DNA of 64,000 nucleotides, taken from IMG/VR virus record IMGVR_UViG_3300042343_000261, positions 1-64,000 of that record; one strand, given 5' to 3'. The translations under genes and the position numbers were made by a program. This stretch comes from a virus. Below the pieces are notes generated by a model that made no database searches, was not told the DNA's origin, and saw only the letters and a program-made list of their open reading frames with translations. Positions 7,190 through 15,112 of this stretch are shown here, piece by piece (within the stretch, counting starts at the first letter, position 1; each line of letters begins with the position of its first letter).

Positions 7190-9791
7190 AATTATTCCTC
7201 ATTGTTTTACGAATTTTGTGTTTATCTATGCTATCATGACGACGTCTACCACCGTGCCATTGTAACTCTTTCATTAACATACTAATAGTTTGGTCATCGT
7301 CGTCATTAGCAAACGCTGAGTCTTGATCTTGAACCCCAGCTAATCGCAATACATCAGATTGTTCTCGATCATCGTCACTCGGATCTAACCGGTTAACTTT
7401 AGTTAATATATATTTTACATCATCTTCTGACGCATTGCTATAATCGCCGTCTTTAAAACTTTTAATAATTTTAATTTTAACTCTAGCTCCGCCAATAGTA
7501 AAGTTCTCTTCTTCTTTATTCCAGAATCCTTCAATTGAATTTAGAATTTGTGTTTTGCCATCAAGCTGGTCATCTGATTCTTCTTCATCTGTATCACATT
7601 CGCCAAACCCAGTTTCACACGGAGTTAACCCACTTTCTCTAAGTGCGTCACGAATAGTCATACCTTCTGCAAACATTGTTTCTAATGTTGCACCAGATGC
7701 TTTAGCTTTAATAAACATAGCCGTTAGTTTAGCTTTTTTATGATCAACTTCTTCAGTTTCACGAAGTTTTTCAGTAGATGCTTGATACATACGTTCTTGC
7801 TGATCTAAATCTGCTGCATGTCCACCAGATAACGCAATAAACTCTTTTTCGTACTTTGCAATTTGTGCAGGTGTTGCCCCGCTTGTTCTTGCATCTTGTA
7901 ACCGAGCTCTTGCATTTGCAACTTCCATTGAATGTGGATCTCTAATATAGCGTAGCTGGTCTGGTGTGTATACTTCTTTGCCATCAGCGGTATATTTCCA
8001 GGTGTCGTCTTCTGCTTCATCTTCATGTAACCCAGACAACTTACGAAGTTGTTGCAATTCTTCAGATACCGGCGCCGGAGGAGGTACTTCGCTACCCGGC
8101 GCTGCAGGAGGAGGTACTTCACTACCTGGTGCTGGAGGTGCGCCTTCTGCGCCCGGTTCACCTTCTGGTGGAACTTCGCCACCTTCTGGAGGTAATTCGC
8201 CGCCCATTGGGGGCATTCCGCCGCCCATTGGGGGCATTCCGCCGCCTAAGTCTGGTTCTGCAGGTGCTGCTCCGCCTGGTGCTGGCTCGCTATCTGGTGC
8301 CGGTGCGCCGTTAGCTACTGGGGGCAAATCAGTGCCGCCTAATTCACCGTCTCCAAATTTTAACTGAATTGCTACACTTGGATCAGCTTGTGTTACATAT
8401 TGTTGAATTAACGGACGTAAATCTAAGTCAGGATCAATGTCTTTTAATGAATCTAAAAAATCAGTATCATCAATTAATCCAGCTAAACTTTCTATAGCAT
8501 TAATACCATCAGGTCCGCCGTGTAATTCTTTTTCTAAAATTTTATTTAATTTGTCAATTGCAACTTTTTGAGCGTCTTTATTTGGACTAAATAGTTCATC
8601 TTTATCTTCAAGCATTATACGATTAATAAATGACTCAAATGCAATTTCCGGATCAAAGCTTTCTTTCTTATGGCTAGTATAACCTTTGTTTTTCATAGAG
8701 TGTGCTAATGCCCAAGGATTATCGATCTCCTTGTGTTTCTTCATTGCTTTAACAGTACCTTCCCAACCTTTAGGTGCTTTTTCATCTAAGAAGTAATCTG
8801 AAGATAATTCACATACTGGTAATTCACTTTCGTCTACAATTTTATATAAAAACGGAAATACTGATCTCATGTCTTCATTAAACGTGCGTACTGTTAATCG
8901 ATCAATCCAATCATTCATTACATTTTCTGGAATAACTTGGTCTTCTTTTGCAGTAAATGATTCTGCAAATTGCTGATAATATGCAGGACGTTGTAAGCTA
9001 ACGATTTCTTTTTTAATAGTGTCAATGCGGTCAATTACACGTGATGTAACGTCTCCCATTGCTTCTGATATCTGTGATTGGCGACTGACATATCCTTTAA
9101 ATTTACGCAAACTAGCTAATTCTTCACTAAGTTTGGTAATGTGTTTACCGATATCGTCATACGGAATACCGCCATGTTTAATATGTTCTGCTAGTGCGCG
9201 GGCGCCAGGTAAGTGTTTGTAAGGGTATTTAAATCGTTCGCCGTCTGCATTTTCAATGTATATACATTCAATATGCATAGTGCGACCTGCAGCTAACTCT
9301 GGGTTAATAGGTTGAGTGTGCTTAACTATTAAACGAGCTTCACCTAAGTCTTGGTAACTTATTCTAGAAGTACCAAACATTTTACTTTCCATCATTGGTT
9401 GTTCCTTGGGTTTTGCTTGAAACTGATAGTCTCGTTTGTCTAAGTTGCTTTTTCCAATGTTTTGTACATCAAAGTTTAATAAGCGATTTTTAGCAAATTT
9501 TCTAAATGATCTTATGAATTTGTATGCACTATGATGAGTAGTATCTGAATCATCATCTACTAGATCTCCACTAACTTGCACTACAACTCCGTCGTCTTTA
9601 TCTAAAGTAATAGCAATAGTTCCAAGTGGCTCACCATCTTCAGTATATTCAAACTCAAAGAATCGTGCTTTTGGAATATCAACTTTTTTACTTAATACTG
9701 CTGCGTTTTCGTCGCCCATTTTAATGTCTGAGAAACGTGTTTCTATTTTGCCATAAAGGTCTTTAGCAATCTTATCTAAATTATTGTCCAT
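7149..9791 (-). CDS. large unknown protein with a proline/glycine-rich linker (880 aa)
   Basis: I do not recognise a named family. I place the start at the ATG at 9791 (MDNNLDKIAKDLYG); a GTG five codons earlier is possible, and neither has a strong ribosome-binding site. The first 380 or so residues look globular. Around residues 495-600 there is a tract of Pro/Gly/Glu repeats (GGMPPMGGGMPPMGGELPPE), followed by a helical, acidic segment with EELQQLRKLSGLHEDEAE. The last third is very acidic and ends in a basic tail. It lies directly after the terminase C-terminal gene, whose stop is 12 nt upstream. Size and late-gene context suggest a virion or head-assembly protein, but that is inference. 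Confidence 0.78.
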   Translation of the reverse strand: MDNNLDKIAKDLYGKIETRFSDIKMGDENAAVLSKKVDIPKARFFEFEYTEDGEPLGTIAITLDKDDGVVVQVSGDLVDDDSDTTHHSAYKFIRSFRKFAKNRLLNFDVQNIGKSNLDKRDYQFQAKPKEQPMMESKMFGTSRISYQDLGEARLIVKHTQPINPELAAGRTMHIECIYIENADGERFKYPYKHLPGARALAEHIKHGGIPYDDIGKHITKLSEELASLRKFKGYVSRQSQISEAMGDVTSRVIDRIDTIKKEIVSLQRPAYYQQFAESFTAKEDQVIPENVMNDWIDRLTVRTFNEDMRSVFPFLYKIVDESELPVCELSSDYFLDEKAPKGWEGTVKAMKKHKEIDNPWALAHSMKNKGYTSHKKESFDPEIAFESFINRIMLEDKDELFSPNKDAQKVAIDKLNKILEKELHGGPDGINAIESLAGLIDDTDFLDSLKDIDPDLDLRPLIQQYVTQADPSVAIQLKFGDGELGGTDLPPVANGAPAPDSEPAPGGAAPAEPDLGGGMPPMGGGMPPMGGELPPEGGEVPPEGEPGAEGAPPAPGSEVPPPAAPGSEVPPPAPVSEELQQLRKLSGLHEDEAEDDTWKYTADGKEVYTPDQLRYIRDPHSMEVANARARLQDARTSGATPAQIAKYEKEFIALSGGHAADLDQQERMYQASTEKLRETEEVDHKKAKLTAMFIKAKASGATLETMFAEGMTIRDALRESGLTPCETGFGECDTDEEESDDQLDGKTQILNSIEGFWNKEEENFTIGGARVKIKIIKSFKDGDYSNASEDDVKYILTKVNRLDPSDDDREQSDVLRLAGVQDQDSAFANDDDDQTISMLMKELQWHGGRRRHDSIDKHKIRKTMRNNYEQNFKNRAGKFR

Positions 9792-9802
9792 GTTTATATT
9801 TA

Positions 9803-10912
9803 TCACATATTAGAGGAAACAAATATTGGTAGAGGTGCTTCCCAGTCCTCAATTCGATCTTCAATCCGCATTCTTTCAAATACTAATGGGTCCCACTCTG
9901 CTAGTATATCAATCATTCTTACTATTAGTAATAACGCTGCTACTAAGTCGTCGTGTTGCCCTGGTTTACCTTTAAAACTAATGCCGTGCGCGATGAATGA
10001 TTTTAATTCAGTAATTAATGGTTTGCTGTTAATTACCATTTTATCTTCTTCAACAAAATATTTTAATTTTGAACACGCTGCAATTTTATTATTAAAGGTA
10101 GTATTAAATCCTTTGCGGAATTTACGAACATGCCCCTTTCTGCCCGGTTCGCTTACAAATAAACCCGGAAATGTCTCTTCTCCTAAATTGTCAATTACTA
10201 CTAATGCGCTCTCACCTACTGTGTTATTTTCTACTGACCAGTATATTGAATTATATTGATCAGCACCAATCTCGTCTTGAATATATAACAATACATCTCT
10301 AAATAGCTTTACCTGACCTTGTATTGGAGTAATGTTGTGATGCCATTCTGCTACTTGCACCATAGATGGTAATTCAAATACCGTAATAGCAGAATAGTCG
10401 CCGCCTGTACCTAAACTAGGATCTAACGCAATTAAATATAAATTACCAGCAGTTGGTGCTTTATACCATCGAACCTGCCCCATTTTCATCATTGGTTCTT
10501 TACCGTACAGCTCAACTAGTTTCAAACTGTTTATAAGAGTTTCGTCGTATACAAGAAATTCGCAATTTTTGATTAGAACGTTATTTGCATAATACCTGTG
10601 ATTCTTTTCAACATTAAACAGATCGTATACTGGTTCTTCATCTAACAGCCACTTAACAGACACGACATTATCAAGTTTGCCATTAACTAAAATTTTTTGT
10701 TTAGGCAATAATAATCTACCTTCTATTGGTTTAAACCCATTAAGAAAATATTTATGATCAGGAGTGCTTTTAAGTGAATGACGTTGTGTAGTTACATGAA
10801 GTATCTTTTTAACACCTTTAACTAAGATTCCGTCAAACTTGCTCCAGCCGGTGTCAGTTAGCACCGTTAATCCTAACTTATTTTTTATTAATTCTTCCGC
10901 GTGTAAATCCAT
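9803..10912 (-). CDS. 17: terminase large subunit, C-terminal half, preceded by a C-intein
   Basis: The first 116 residues are a C-terminal split-intein fragment. It carries block B (STPDHKYF, with the TxxH signature at T50 and H53) and blocks F/G (VYDLFNVEKNHRYYANNVLIKN). The extein resumes at Cys117 (CEFLVYDETL). The remaining 253 residues are the terminase nuclease domain, with the RNase H-like acidic motif LIALDPSLGTGGDYSA (Asp about 164), a second acidic strand SVENNTVGE and the late motif GQHDDL. The ATG at 10912 is chosen; an in-frame TTG at 10915 is also possible, and both share an AAGGA box. Trans-splicing to the product of 11684-12610 would give a 530-residue gp17. Confidence 0.93.
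   Translation of the reverse strand: MDLHAEELIKNKLGLTVLTDTGWSKFDGILVKGVKKILHVTTQRHSLKSTPDHKYFLNGFKPIEGRLLLPKQKILVNGKLDNVVSVKWLLDEEPVYDLFNVEKNHRYYANNVLIKNCEFLVYDETLINSLKLVELYGKEPMMKMGQVRWYKAPTAGNLYLIALDPSLGTGGDYSAITVFELPSMVQVAEWHHNITPIQGQVKLFRDVLLYIQDEIGADQYNSIYWSVENNTVGESALVVIDNLGEETFPGLFVSEPGRKGHVRKFRKGFNTTFNNKIAACSKLKYFVEEDKMVINSKPLITELKSFIAHGISFKGKPGQHDDLVAALLLIVRMIDILAEWDPLVFERMRIEDRIEDWEAPLPIFVSSNM
10565..10912 (-). other. C-intein coding segment of split TerL intein
   Basis: Codes for intein residues 1-116 of the C-terminal fragment. The last residue is Asn, encoded at 10565-10567, and the +1 extein residue is Cys (10562-10564). The usual penultimate His is replaced by Lys (IKN|C). Because block B lies in this fragment, the break is just after block A. 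This is the atypical short-N-fragment split known for the AceL-TerL intein. Confidence 0.9.
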
Positions 10913-11672
10913 CAAGTTCTGTTCCTTCTTTAAATTGTTTGTTAATTACTCCATTATTATACCAACACATGCCTCTCTTTGATATTTGTAATCTAGGAAG
11001 TCTTCCCTTAACAAATCCGTCAGGGCATATATCTTTATAGGTCTCAATAACTCCATTATTAAACCATTGTTTGTCTTTTGCTGATCCAGGTTTTCCTTTT
11101 TTGGAGTCACTTATTTTTTTTGCTCTTATAGGACATTTGTTAAACTCATAATAACCTGGTTGGCTTCTAACTAACAGTTGAGTTTCTCTTTCAGATTCAG
11201 ACCATTTAGTACCTAATGTACGTCCACCAATTCCTGGACGAGCAATACCTTTATTATATGGAATGGTTCCTTTTCTTTGAATACTCATTAATTGTTTGGT
11301 TTCTTCAGTATGTTTAAATCCAGTACACCCATCTCCGCCTAGTGTTTTATTTGTTAACGGGCCGGCATGATCAATTAATCGGCCGTACTGGTTAATCAGA
11401 TCAATTTCAAGAGCCTTTGCTGCAGCATCTGTTAACTCAGTTTGATACATTTCTATAACCGGAGTTAGATTTTGCGCAACTAATCTAGAAATTACCGCAA
11501 CTTTTAAATGATTACACGTAGTTTCTGCAGTTTCTGATAAATGATCTTTATATCGCCTACCGTGGCCCTTCCCAATATAAAACGGTTGATTTGCTAAAAT
11601 ACTCATATAACTTACTGTGATGTTAATTGGGGTTTTATAAATATATACATAATACATGCTAGTATTTATCAT
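10878..11672 (-). CDS. GIY-YIG homing endonuclease between the two terminase halves
   Basis: This 264-residue homing endonuclease begins with a GIY-YIG nuclease domain (MYYVYIYKTP ... QPFYIGKGHGRRYKDHL, with the conserved Arg and His). A NUMOD3-type DNA-binding motif follows (GFKHTEETKQLMSIQRKG), then two copies of a W-(F/Y)-NNG-V-I ... DGF-x2-GR element near the C-terminus. Such free-standing endonucleases cut alleles lacking the insertion and copy themselves in by repair. It starts 11 nt after the stop of the N-terminal terminase gene and overlaps the C-terminal gene by 35 nt in another frame, so it fills exactly the break in the split intein. The first ATG (11672) lacks a clear ribosome-binding site; an in-frame ATG at 11657 is possible. 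Confidence 0.92.
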   Translation of the reverse strand: MINTSMYYVYIYKTPINITVSYMSILANQPFYIGKGHGRRYKDHLSETAETTCNHLKVAVISRLVAQNLTPVIEMYQTELTDAAAKALEIDLINQYGRLIDHAGPLTNKTLGGDGCTGFKHTEETKQLMSIQRKGTIPYNKGIARPGIGGRTLGTKWSESERETQLLVRSQPGYYEFNKCPIRAKKISDSKKGKPGSAKDKQWFNNGVIETYKDICPDGFVKGRLPRLQISKRGMCWYNNGVINKQFKEGTELDGFTRGRINKK

Positions 11673-11683
11673 TTCGTCATATA

Positions 11684-12610
11684 CTATGAACTTAATAATC
11701 GCATAATATCGCCCATTGTTAGTTTTTCAATTTTTCCAGATGGCCATTTAACAGTTACAACTGAATCATGCACAATACAACCGTATTCACGTCTAAATTT
11801 TTCCTCACCTATACGACCAAGCTCTTCTTGTTTCCATACTTCATCACGATCTGGATGATCCCACCAATCTGATCTAAATCCAGAAAATCCGTTAATACCA
11901 ACTTTGTCATCTTTTTCATTACCAAATTCGTCAAAATATTGTTGGCTTTCCTTCCATATAGTAGCAAATTGATCTTCGTCACTATTTGGCGTGGACGTAA
12001 TAATACAACGTCCACCAGTTGCTAATGTAGGTGATATAGAAGTCCAAAACTCTTCAGCAATATTAGGTTGTAGGAACGCAAACTCGTCACAATATAATAA
12101 CGAGATAGACATACCCCGTCCAGTTGTACCTGTAGTAGTCTGACTTACAATACGTGATCCGTTATCAAACTCCATAGAACCTTTATTATAACTAATAACG
12201 CCAGCACGTAAGAAGTCTGGACATAATTCGTACCCATATCGTATACGTTGCATAATCTCTTGTGCACCTGTATATTTGTGCGCTGCAATTAGAATAGTTT
12301 GATCCGGATGAAACATTGCAAACCATAATAAGTATGCAGATGCACATGTAGTTTTACCACTTTGGCGTGGTAGCATATTAATATTGAACCGATGTGCATG
12401 ATAACAGTTTAACAAGTTAACTTGATAATCAAACGGTTGAAATAACAATTTCCCTTTTACTGAGTGTTGAATATGGAAGAAATATCTTGAAAAATAAAGA
12501 TATCCATCCTCGGGGTCAGAACACATTTGTAAATCAATAATGTGTTGCTCTTCAAATCGTTCAGTTTTGTGAGCTTTTTTAGTTAAAACCCCATCTAAAC
12601 TTTTAGCCAT
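11684..12610 (-). CDS. 17: terminase large subunit, N-terminal ATPase half, ending in an N-intein
   Basis: Residues 1-277 are the packaging ATPase domain. Walker A PRQSGKTT is at 81-88, Walker B LLYCDEFAFL has the catalytic Glu at 176, and the coupling motif STPNS is at about 206-210. The ATPase powers DNA translocation into the prohead through the portal. After FRREYG the protein continues as a 31-residue N-intein beginning CIVHDSVVTV (Cys278 = intein residue 1) and then stops. An ordinary terminase would continue straight into the sequence now carried by the 9803-10912 gene. GGAT precedes the ATG. An intrinsic terminator lies just upstream, so this gene probably starts its own transcript or depends on readthrough. 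Confidence 0.95.
   Translation of the reverse strand: MAKSLDGVLTKKAHKTERFEEQHIIDLQMCSDPEDGYLYFSRYFFHIQHSVKGKLLFQPFDYQVNLLNCYHAHRFNINMLPRQSGKTTCASAYLLWFAMFHPDQTILIAAHKYTGAQEIMQRIRYGYELCPDFLRAGVISYNKGSMEFDNGSRIVSQTTTGTTGRGMSISLLYCDEFAFLQPNIAEEFWTSISPTLATGGRCIITSTPNSDEDQFATIWKESQQYFDEFGNEKDDKVGINGFSGFRSDWWDHPDRDEVWKQEELGRIGEEKFRREYGCIVHDSVVTVKWPSGKIEKLTMGDIMRLLSS
11687..11779 (-). other. N-intein coding segment of split TerL intein (31 aa)
   Basis: Starts with the catalytic Cys codon TGT at 11777-11779 and carries only the block A region (CIVHDSVVTV, then KIEKLTMGDIMRLL). The TAG stop follows directly. With the 116-residue C-fragment it makes an intein of 147 residues, the size of a complete mini-intein without endonuclease. 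Confidence 0.9.
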
Positions 12611-12640
12611 ATAATAATCCTTTGTCGTATATGTATTTAC

Positions 12641-12668
12641 AAAAAAAAGCGGACATAATGTCCGCTTT
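12641..12668 (-). terminator. intrinsic terminator upstream of terminase
   Basis: A stem AAAGCGGACA/TGTCCGCTTT with a 3-nt loop is followed on the minus strand by a run of eight T. It is a textbook intrinsic terminator ending the transcript of the 151-aa gene and separating it from the N-terminal terminase gene. Confidence 0.88.
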
Positions 12669-12688
12669 ATGATTATTAAAAGTAGTTG

Positions 12689-13144
12689 TTACTTGCGAGA
12701 TTTAATATCTTCGTACAACGCAGCAAGATTTTGAACTAACGATTCAAAATGCGGTTGTGGCTGGCCACCACCATTTACTTTACGTGCTTCACCGTCTTTT
12801 TTATCACCTTGGTGTAATACAGTGTTAATCCCATAAGTGTGCTGCCCGCTGTCGCCGTCTACTTCATTTCCAAAGCTGTCACCGATTACGATCTCAGCGT
12901 CGTCGTCTGGTTCATCCATAGGCTCATGATGCGAGTCACTACTAATTCCTTTTAAGATATCCATTAAATCGCGAATACCGTCAGCGCCTTTACTATTAAT
13001 AGTAACATTCATATTTAATGATTCGTCAGCCGGTGCTCCGCCTTGAATAATAGCAGCAGGCATATCCATACCACATTCGTCAATTGTTGGTTCACGCCCT
13101 TCATCAATTTCTTGCATTGTTTGCATTAATTTTTTAAAATCCAT
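12689..13144 (-). CDS. unknown acidic protein (151 aa)
   Basis: I do not recognise it. The protein is acidic and Gly/Asp-rich in the middle (EPMDEPDDDAEIVIGDSFGN), with short helical ends. The N-terminus reads MDFKKLMQTMQEIDEG and the C-terminus ends in FESLVQNLAALYEDIKSRK. There are no membrane segments or enzymatic motifs. It starts 1 nt after the stop of the 208-aa gene with an AGGG box and ends in a strong terminator, so it is the last gene of the transcript that includes gp16 and gp4. A head or packaging accessory role is only a guess from position. Confidence 0.75.
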   Translation of the reverse strand: MDFKKLMQTMQEIDEGREPTIDECGMDMPAAIIQGGAPADESLNMNVTINSKGADGIRDLMDILKGISSDSHHEPMDEPDDDAEIVIGDSFGNEVDGDSGQHTYGINTVLHQGDKKDGEARKVNGGGQPQPHFESLVQNLAALYEDIKSRK

Positions 13145-13145
13145 T

Positions 13146-13772
13146 TTATTTCCCTAAGTTTGCAGTTGGCAATGTAATTTTTTTAGAACCAATTGCACTA
13201 GTTGTTCCAATTGATGTATTAGTTTTAGCAGATGGTGCTGATTTTTCAACATGCGATTTTTTTGCTAATAGTTGATCGTTAACTCCTTTATATTGAGTAC
13301 CTTGATGTTTAACTTTATTAAGTTCTTTTAGCATACTCATTACATGTGACTGCCCTGTTAGATGTTGATTATTTTCTTTATCGTAATCTGATCCAATCAA
13401 TGCTTTGCTGTCATTAAGCTGATCATATTTGTGATTAATGTCGTATTCTTCTACTTCTTTGTTATTTCTAACTTTAATACAACATTCACTTACACCTAGT
13501 GCATTAGCAGCAAGTTGGCTTACTTGAAAACTAGTTGCTGGATAAGTTAACGTAACATCAAATGATGTAGTATTAGTATTGTGGTGTTCAGGAAAATCAA
13601 CTTGTGTTTCCTGGATTGGTGTGCGAGTGCCTTCTGAAAAAGATTCAACTGTAAATCTTTCCAATACACTTTTAAGTTTATCAATTTGTTCTGATGTAGG
13701 TTCTCCTACAACTTTAATTTTAAATTCATAAACTTGTTTTGATTCTAATAAATGCTGTCTAAACGATTTCAT
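13146..13772 (-). CDS. unknown protein (208 aa) next to terminase small subunit
   Basis: No family is recognised. Residues about 15-105 look like a small alpha/beta domain with a pseudo-duplicated pattern: YEFKIKVVGEPTSEQIDKLK resembles TSFDVTLTYPATSFQVSQLA, each a strand followed by a helix. The C-terminal half is polar and probably extended. It is preceded by AAGGAT and lies between gp16 and the 151-aa acidic protein in one operon. Confidence 0.75.
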   Translation of the reverse strand: MKSFRQHLLESKQVYEFKIKVVGEPTSEQIDKLKSVLERFTVESFSEGTRTPIQETQVDFPEHHNTNTTSFDVTLTYPATSFQVSQLAANALGVSECCIKVRNNKEVEEYDINHKYDQLNDSKALIGSDYDKENNQHLTGQSHVMSMLKELNKVKHQGTQYKGVNDQLLAKKSHVEKSAPSAKTNTSIGTTSAIGSKKITLPTANLGK

Positions 13773-13790
13773 AATATATCCTTGATATTA

Positions 13791-13798
13791 TATTTATT
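13791..13798 (-). promoter_or_regulatory. possible late promoter (AATAAATA)
   Basis: The minus strand reads AATAAATA, one base from the T4 late consensus TATAAATA, about 20 nt before the start of the 208-aa gene. It overlaps the gp16 stop. In such AT-rich DNA this can arise by chance. Confidence 0.3.
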
Positions 13799-14276
13799 TC
13801 ATATTCTTTAATTTTTCAATAAGACTGTTTCGGTCTGTAACAATAAATCCTTCACCTGCAATATTAACACCAGTATCTTCTGCGTGATTATCGCTATCTA
13901 ACTTTTGCTTTTTAAGTTGAAGTTCTATCATTTTAAGTTTCTTATCAATTTTTGCCGACTTAGCATCGATTGCATTCTTAAGCATACTAGCTGCTACTTC
14001 AAATACTCTCCCGCTATATCTAGCCTCAACGTTCATACCTAAATCCATTAAGTCATCATATGCATCAGTTGCACGTTGTGCTAATGCATCAAATTCAGAA
14101 TCACTAACATCGCCTAACCCTTTTACTTGCGGTAATGCAGCTGAAATTTTATCAAATTCGGCTATATCGCGGAATAACGGAGTTGGTACCGGTGGCGCAG
14201 GGATTGCTACTTCTGTTTCTTTTATGATTGTTTTACTTTCTGGTAAATTTAGGAGTTCCTCTAACTTTTTTGTCAT
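13794..14276 (-). CDS. 16: terminase small subunit gp16
   Basis: This 160-residue protein (T4 gp16 is 164) has a disordered Pro-rich N-terminus and a central helical hairpin (RATDAYDDLMDLGMNVEARY, then SGRVFEVAASMLKNAIDAKS). A Lys-rich coiled coil follows (KIDKKLKMIELQLKKQ), and then a short tail. T4-type small terminases have this helical architecture; they form rings that recognise DNA and stimulate the gp17 ATPase. Its neighbourhood, with gp4 on one side and gp17 three genes away, supports the call. In T4 genes 16 and 17 are adjacent; here two unknown genes and a terminator separate them. Confidence 0.82.
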   Translation of the reverse strand: MTKKLEELLNLPESKTIIKETEVAIPAPPVPTPLFRDIAEFDKISAALPQVKGLGDVSDSEFDALAQRATDAYDDLMDLGMNVEARYSGRVFEVAASMLKNAIDAKSAKIDKKLKMIELQLKKQKLDSDNHAEDTGVNIAGEGFIVTDRNSLIEKLKNMK

Positions 14277-14306
14277 AGTATATCCTCTTATAGTATACTA
14301 TTTAAG

Positions 14307-14747
14307 TTATTTAGAACCGTTATGGAATAAATCATTTTCGTTTATTACTCTAAATTTAAGACCATTTTGTTTGCAGTAAATAATAGCTGCTGCCCATTTG
14401 GCTTGATTTTTAATAAACTGTGCTTGATTGTATTTGTTTTTACCAACACGTTCAAGTATATGCTGACTTGCTGGTTTTATTTCAATTACTTCGTTGTGTA
14501 TGTGATGGTTTTTATCTACGTATTGGATAAAAAAATCTGGTAGATAAATTGTATTACGATTAGTAAGTGGGTCTCGATACGGTATAGTAATAGCCTCACT
14601 TGCCCATTTTTGAACACTTGGATTTGAATCACAAAATTGCATAAAGCTCATTTCCCAAGAACTTCGATAATATGGAATCTTAGTTCCTACATATTTTCCT
14701 GGATTCTTAGGGACGTATTTGCCTTTAGCAAATTTTCGACTGCTCAT
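14307..14747 (-). CDS. 4: head completion protein gp4
   Basis: This 146-residue protein is close in length to T4 gp4 (150 residues). It carries the family signature KIPYYRSSWEMSFMQFCD and a nuclease-like core (IYLPDFFI ... HNEVIEIKPAS ... QAKWAAAIIYCKQNGLKF). The pattern D-x14-E-x-K (YLPDFF ... VIEIKP) recalls the TnsA/PD-(D/E)XK fold. gp4 acts after packaging, when heads are finished and joined to tails. Its ATG overlaps the stop of the next upstream gene as ATGA. Confidence 0.9.
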   Translation of the reverse strand: MSSRKFAKGKYVPKNPGKYVGTKIPYYRSSWEMSFMQFCDSNPSVQKWASEAITIPYRDPLTNRNTIYLPDFFIQYVDKNHHIHNEVIEIKPASQHILERVGKNKYNQAQFIKNQAKWAAAIIYCKQNGLKFRVINENDLFHNGSK

Positions 14748-15112
14748 ACTAAAATATTTCTCGACTCGTATTCGTTATCATTAACTTTAACACGATATCC
14801 TAATAAACTAGTAGGATCTCTGTAAGAATTTAAGATCTGTGCAACTATTTGGTTTAATTGTAGTGTTGGCAATTGTTTAAGCGAGTCTAGTAATGTAAAC
14901 ACATGTACCTCTTCTGTTCTTGCTCTATTTAAAAATACAATCGCAGTTGCTTTTGCACTGTTAGCATCAAAGTTTCTTTTTTGAAAAAACCCAATAACTG
15001 CGTCAATCTCTTCACAAGGAAATGATACATCAGTTGTATACGACTTATCAAAAAAATGTTTAATTTCAGCAGCTGCTGAATTAGTGTCGGATGAAAATGC
15101 ATTTAAGTTCAT
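14744..15112 (-). CDS. conserved phage structural or assembly protein (122 aa), function unknown
   Basis: This 122-residue, mostly helical protein ends in a characteristic segment (YRDPTSLLGYRV ... EYESRNILV). I associate it with small genes found beside gp4 and baseplate genes in marine T4-like phages; a relation to baseplate wedge gp53 is possible but I cannot demonstrate it. It shares 4-nt overlaps with both neighbours, so it is tightly coupled to the baseplate/tail-tube-like gene and to gp4. Confidence 0.75.
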   Translation of the reverse strand: MNLNAFSSDTNSAAAEIKHFFDKSYTTDVSFPCEEIDAVIGFFQKRNFDANSAKATAIVFLNRARTEEVHVFTLLDSLKQLPTLQLNQIVAQILNSYRDPTSLLGYRVKVNDNEYESRNILV

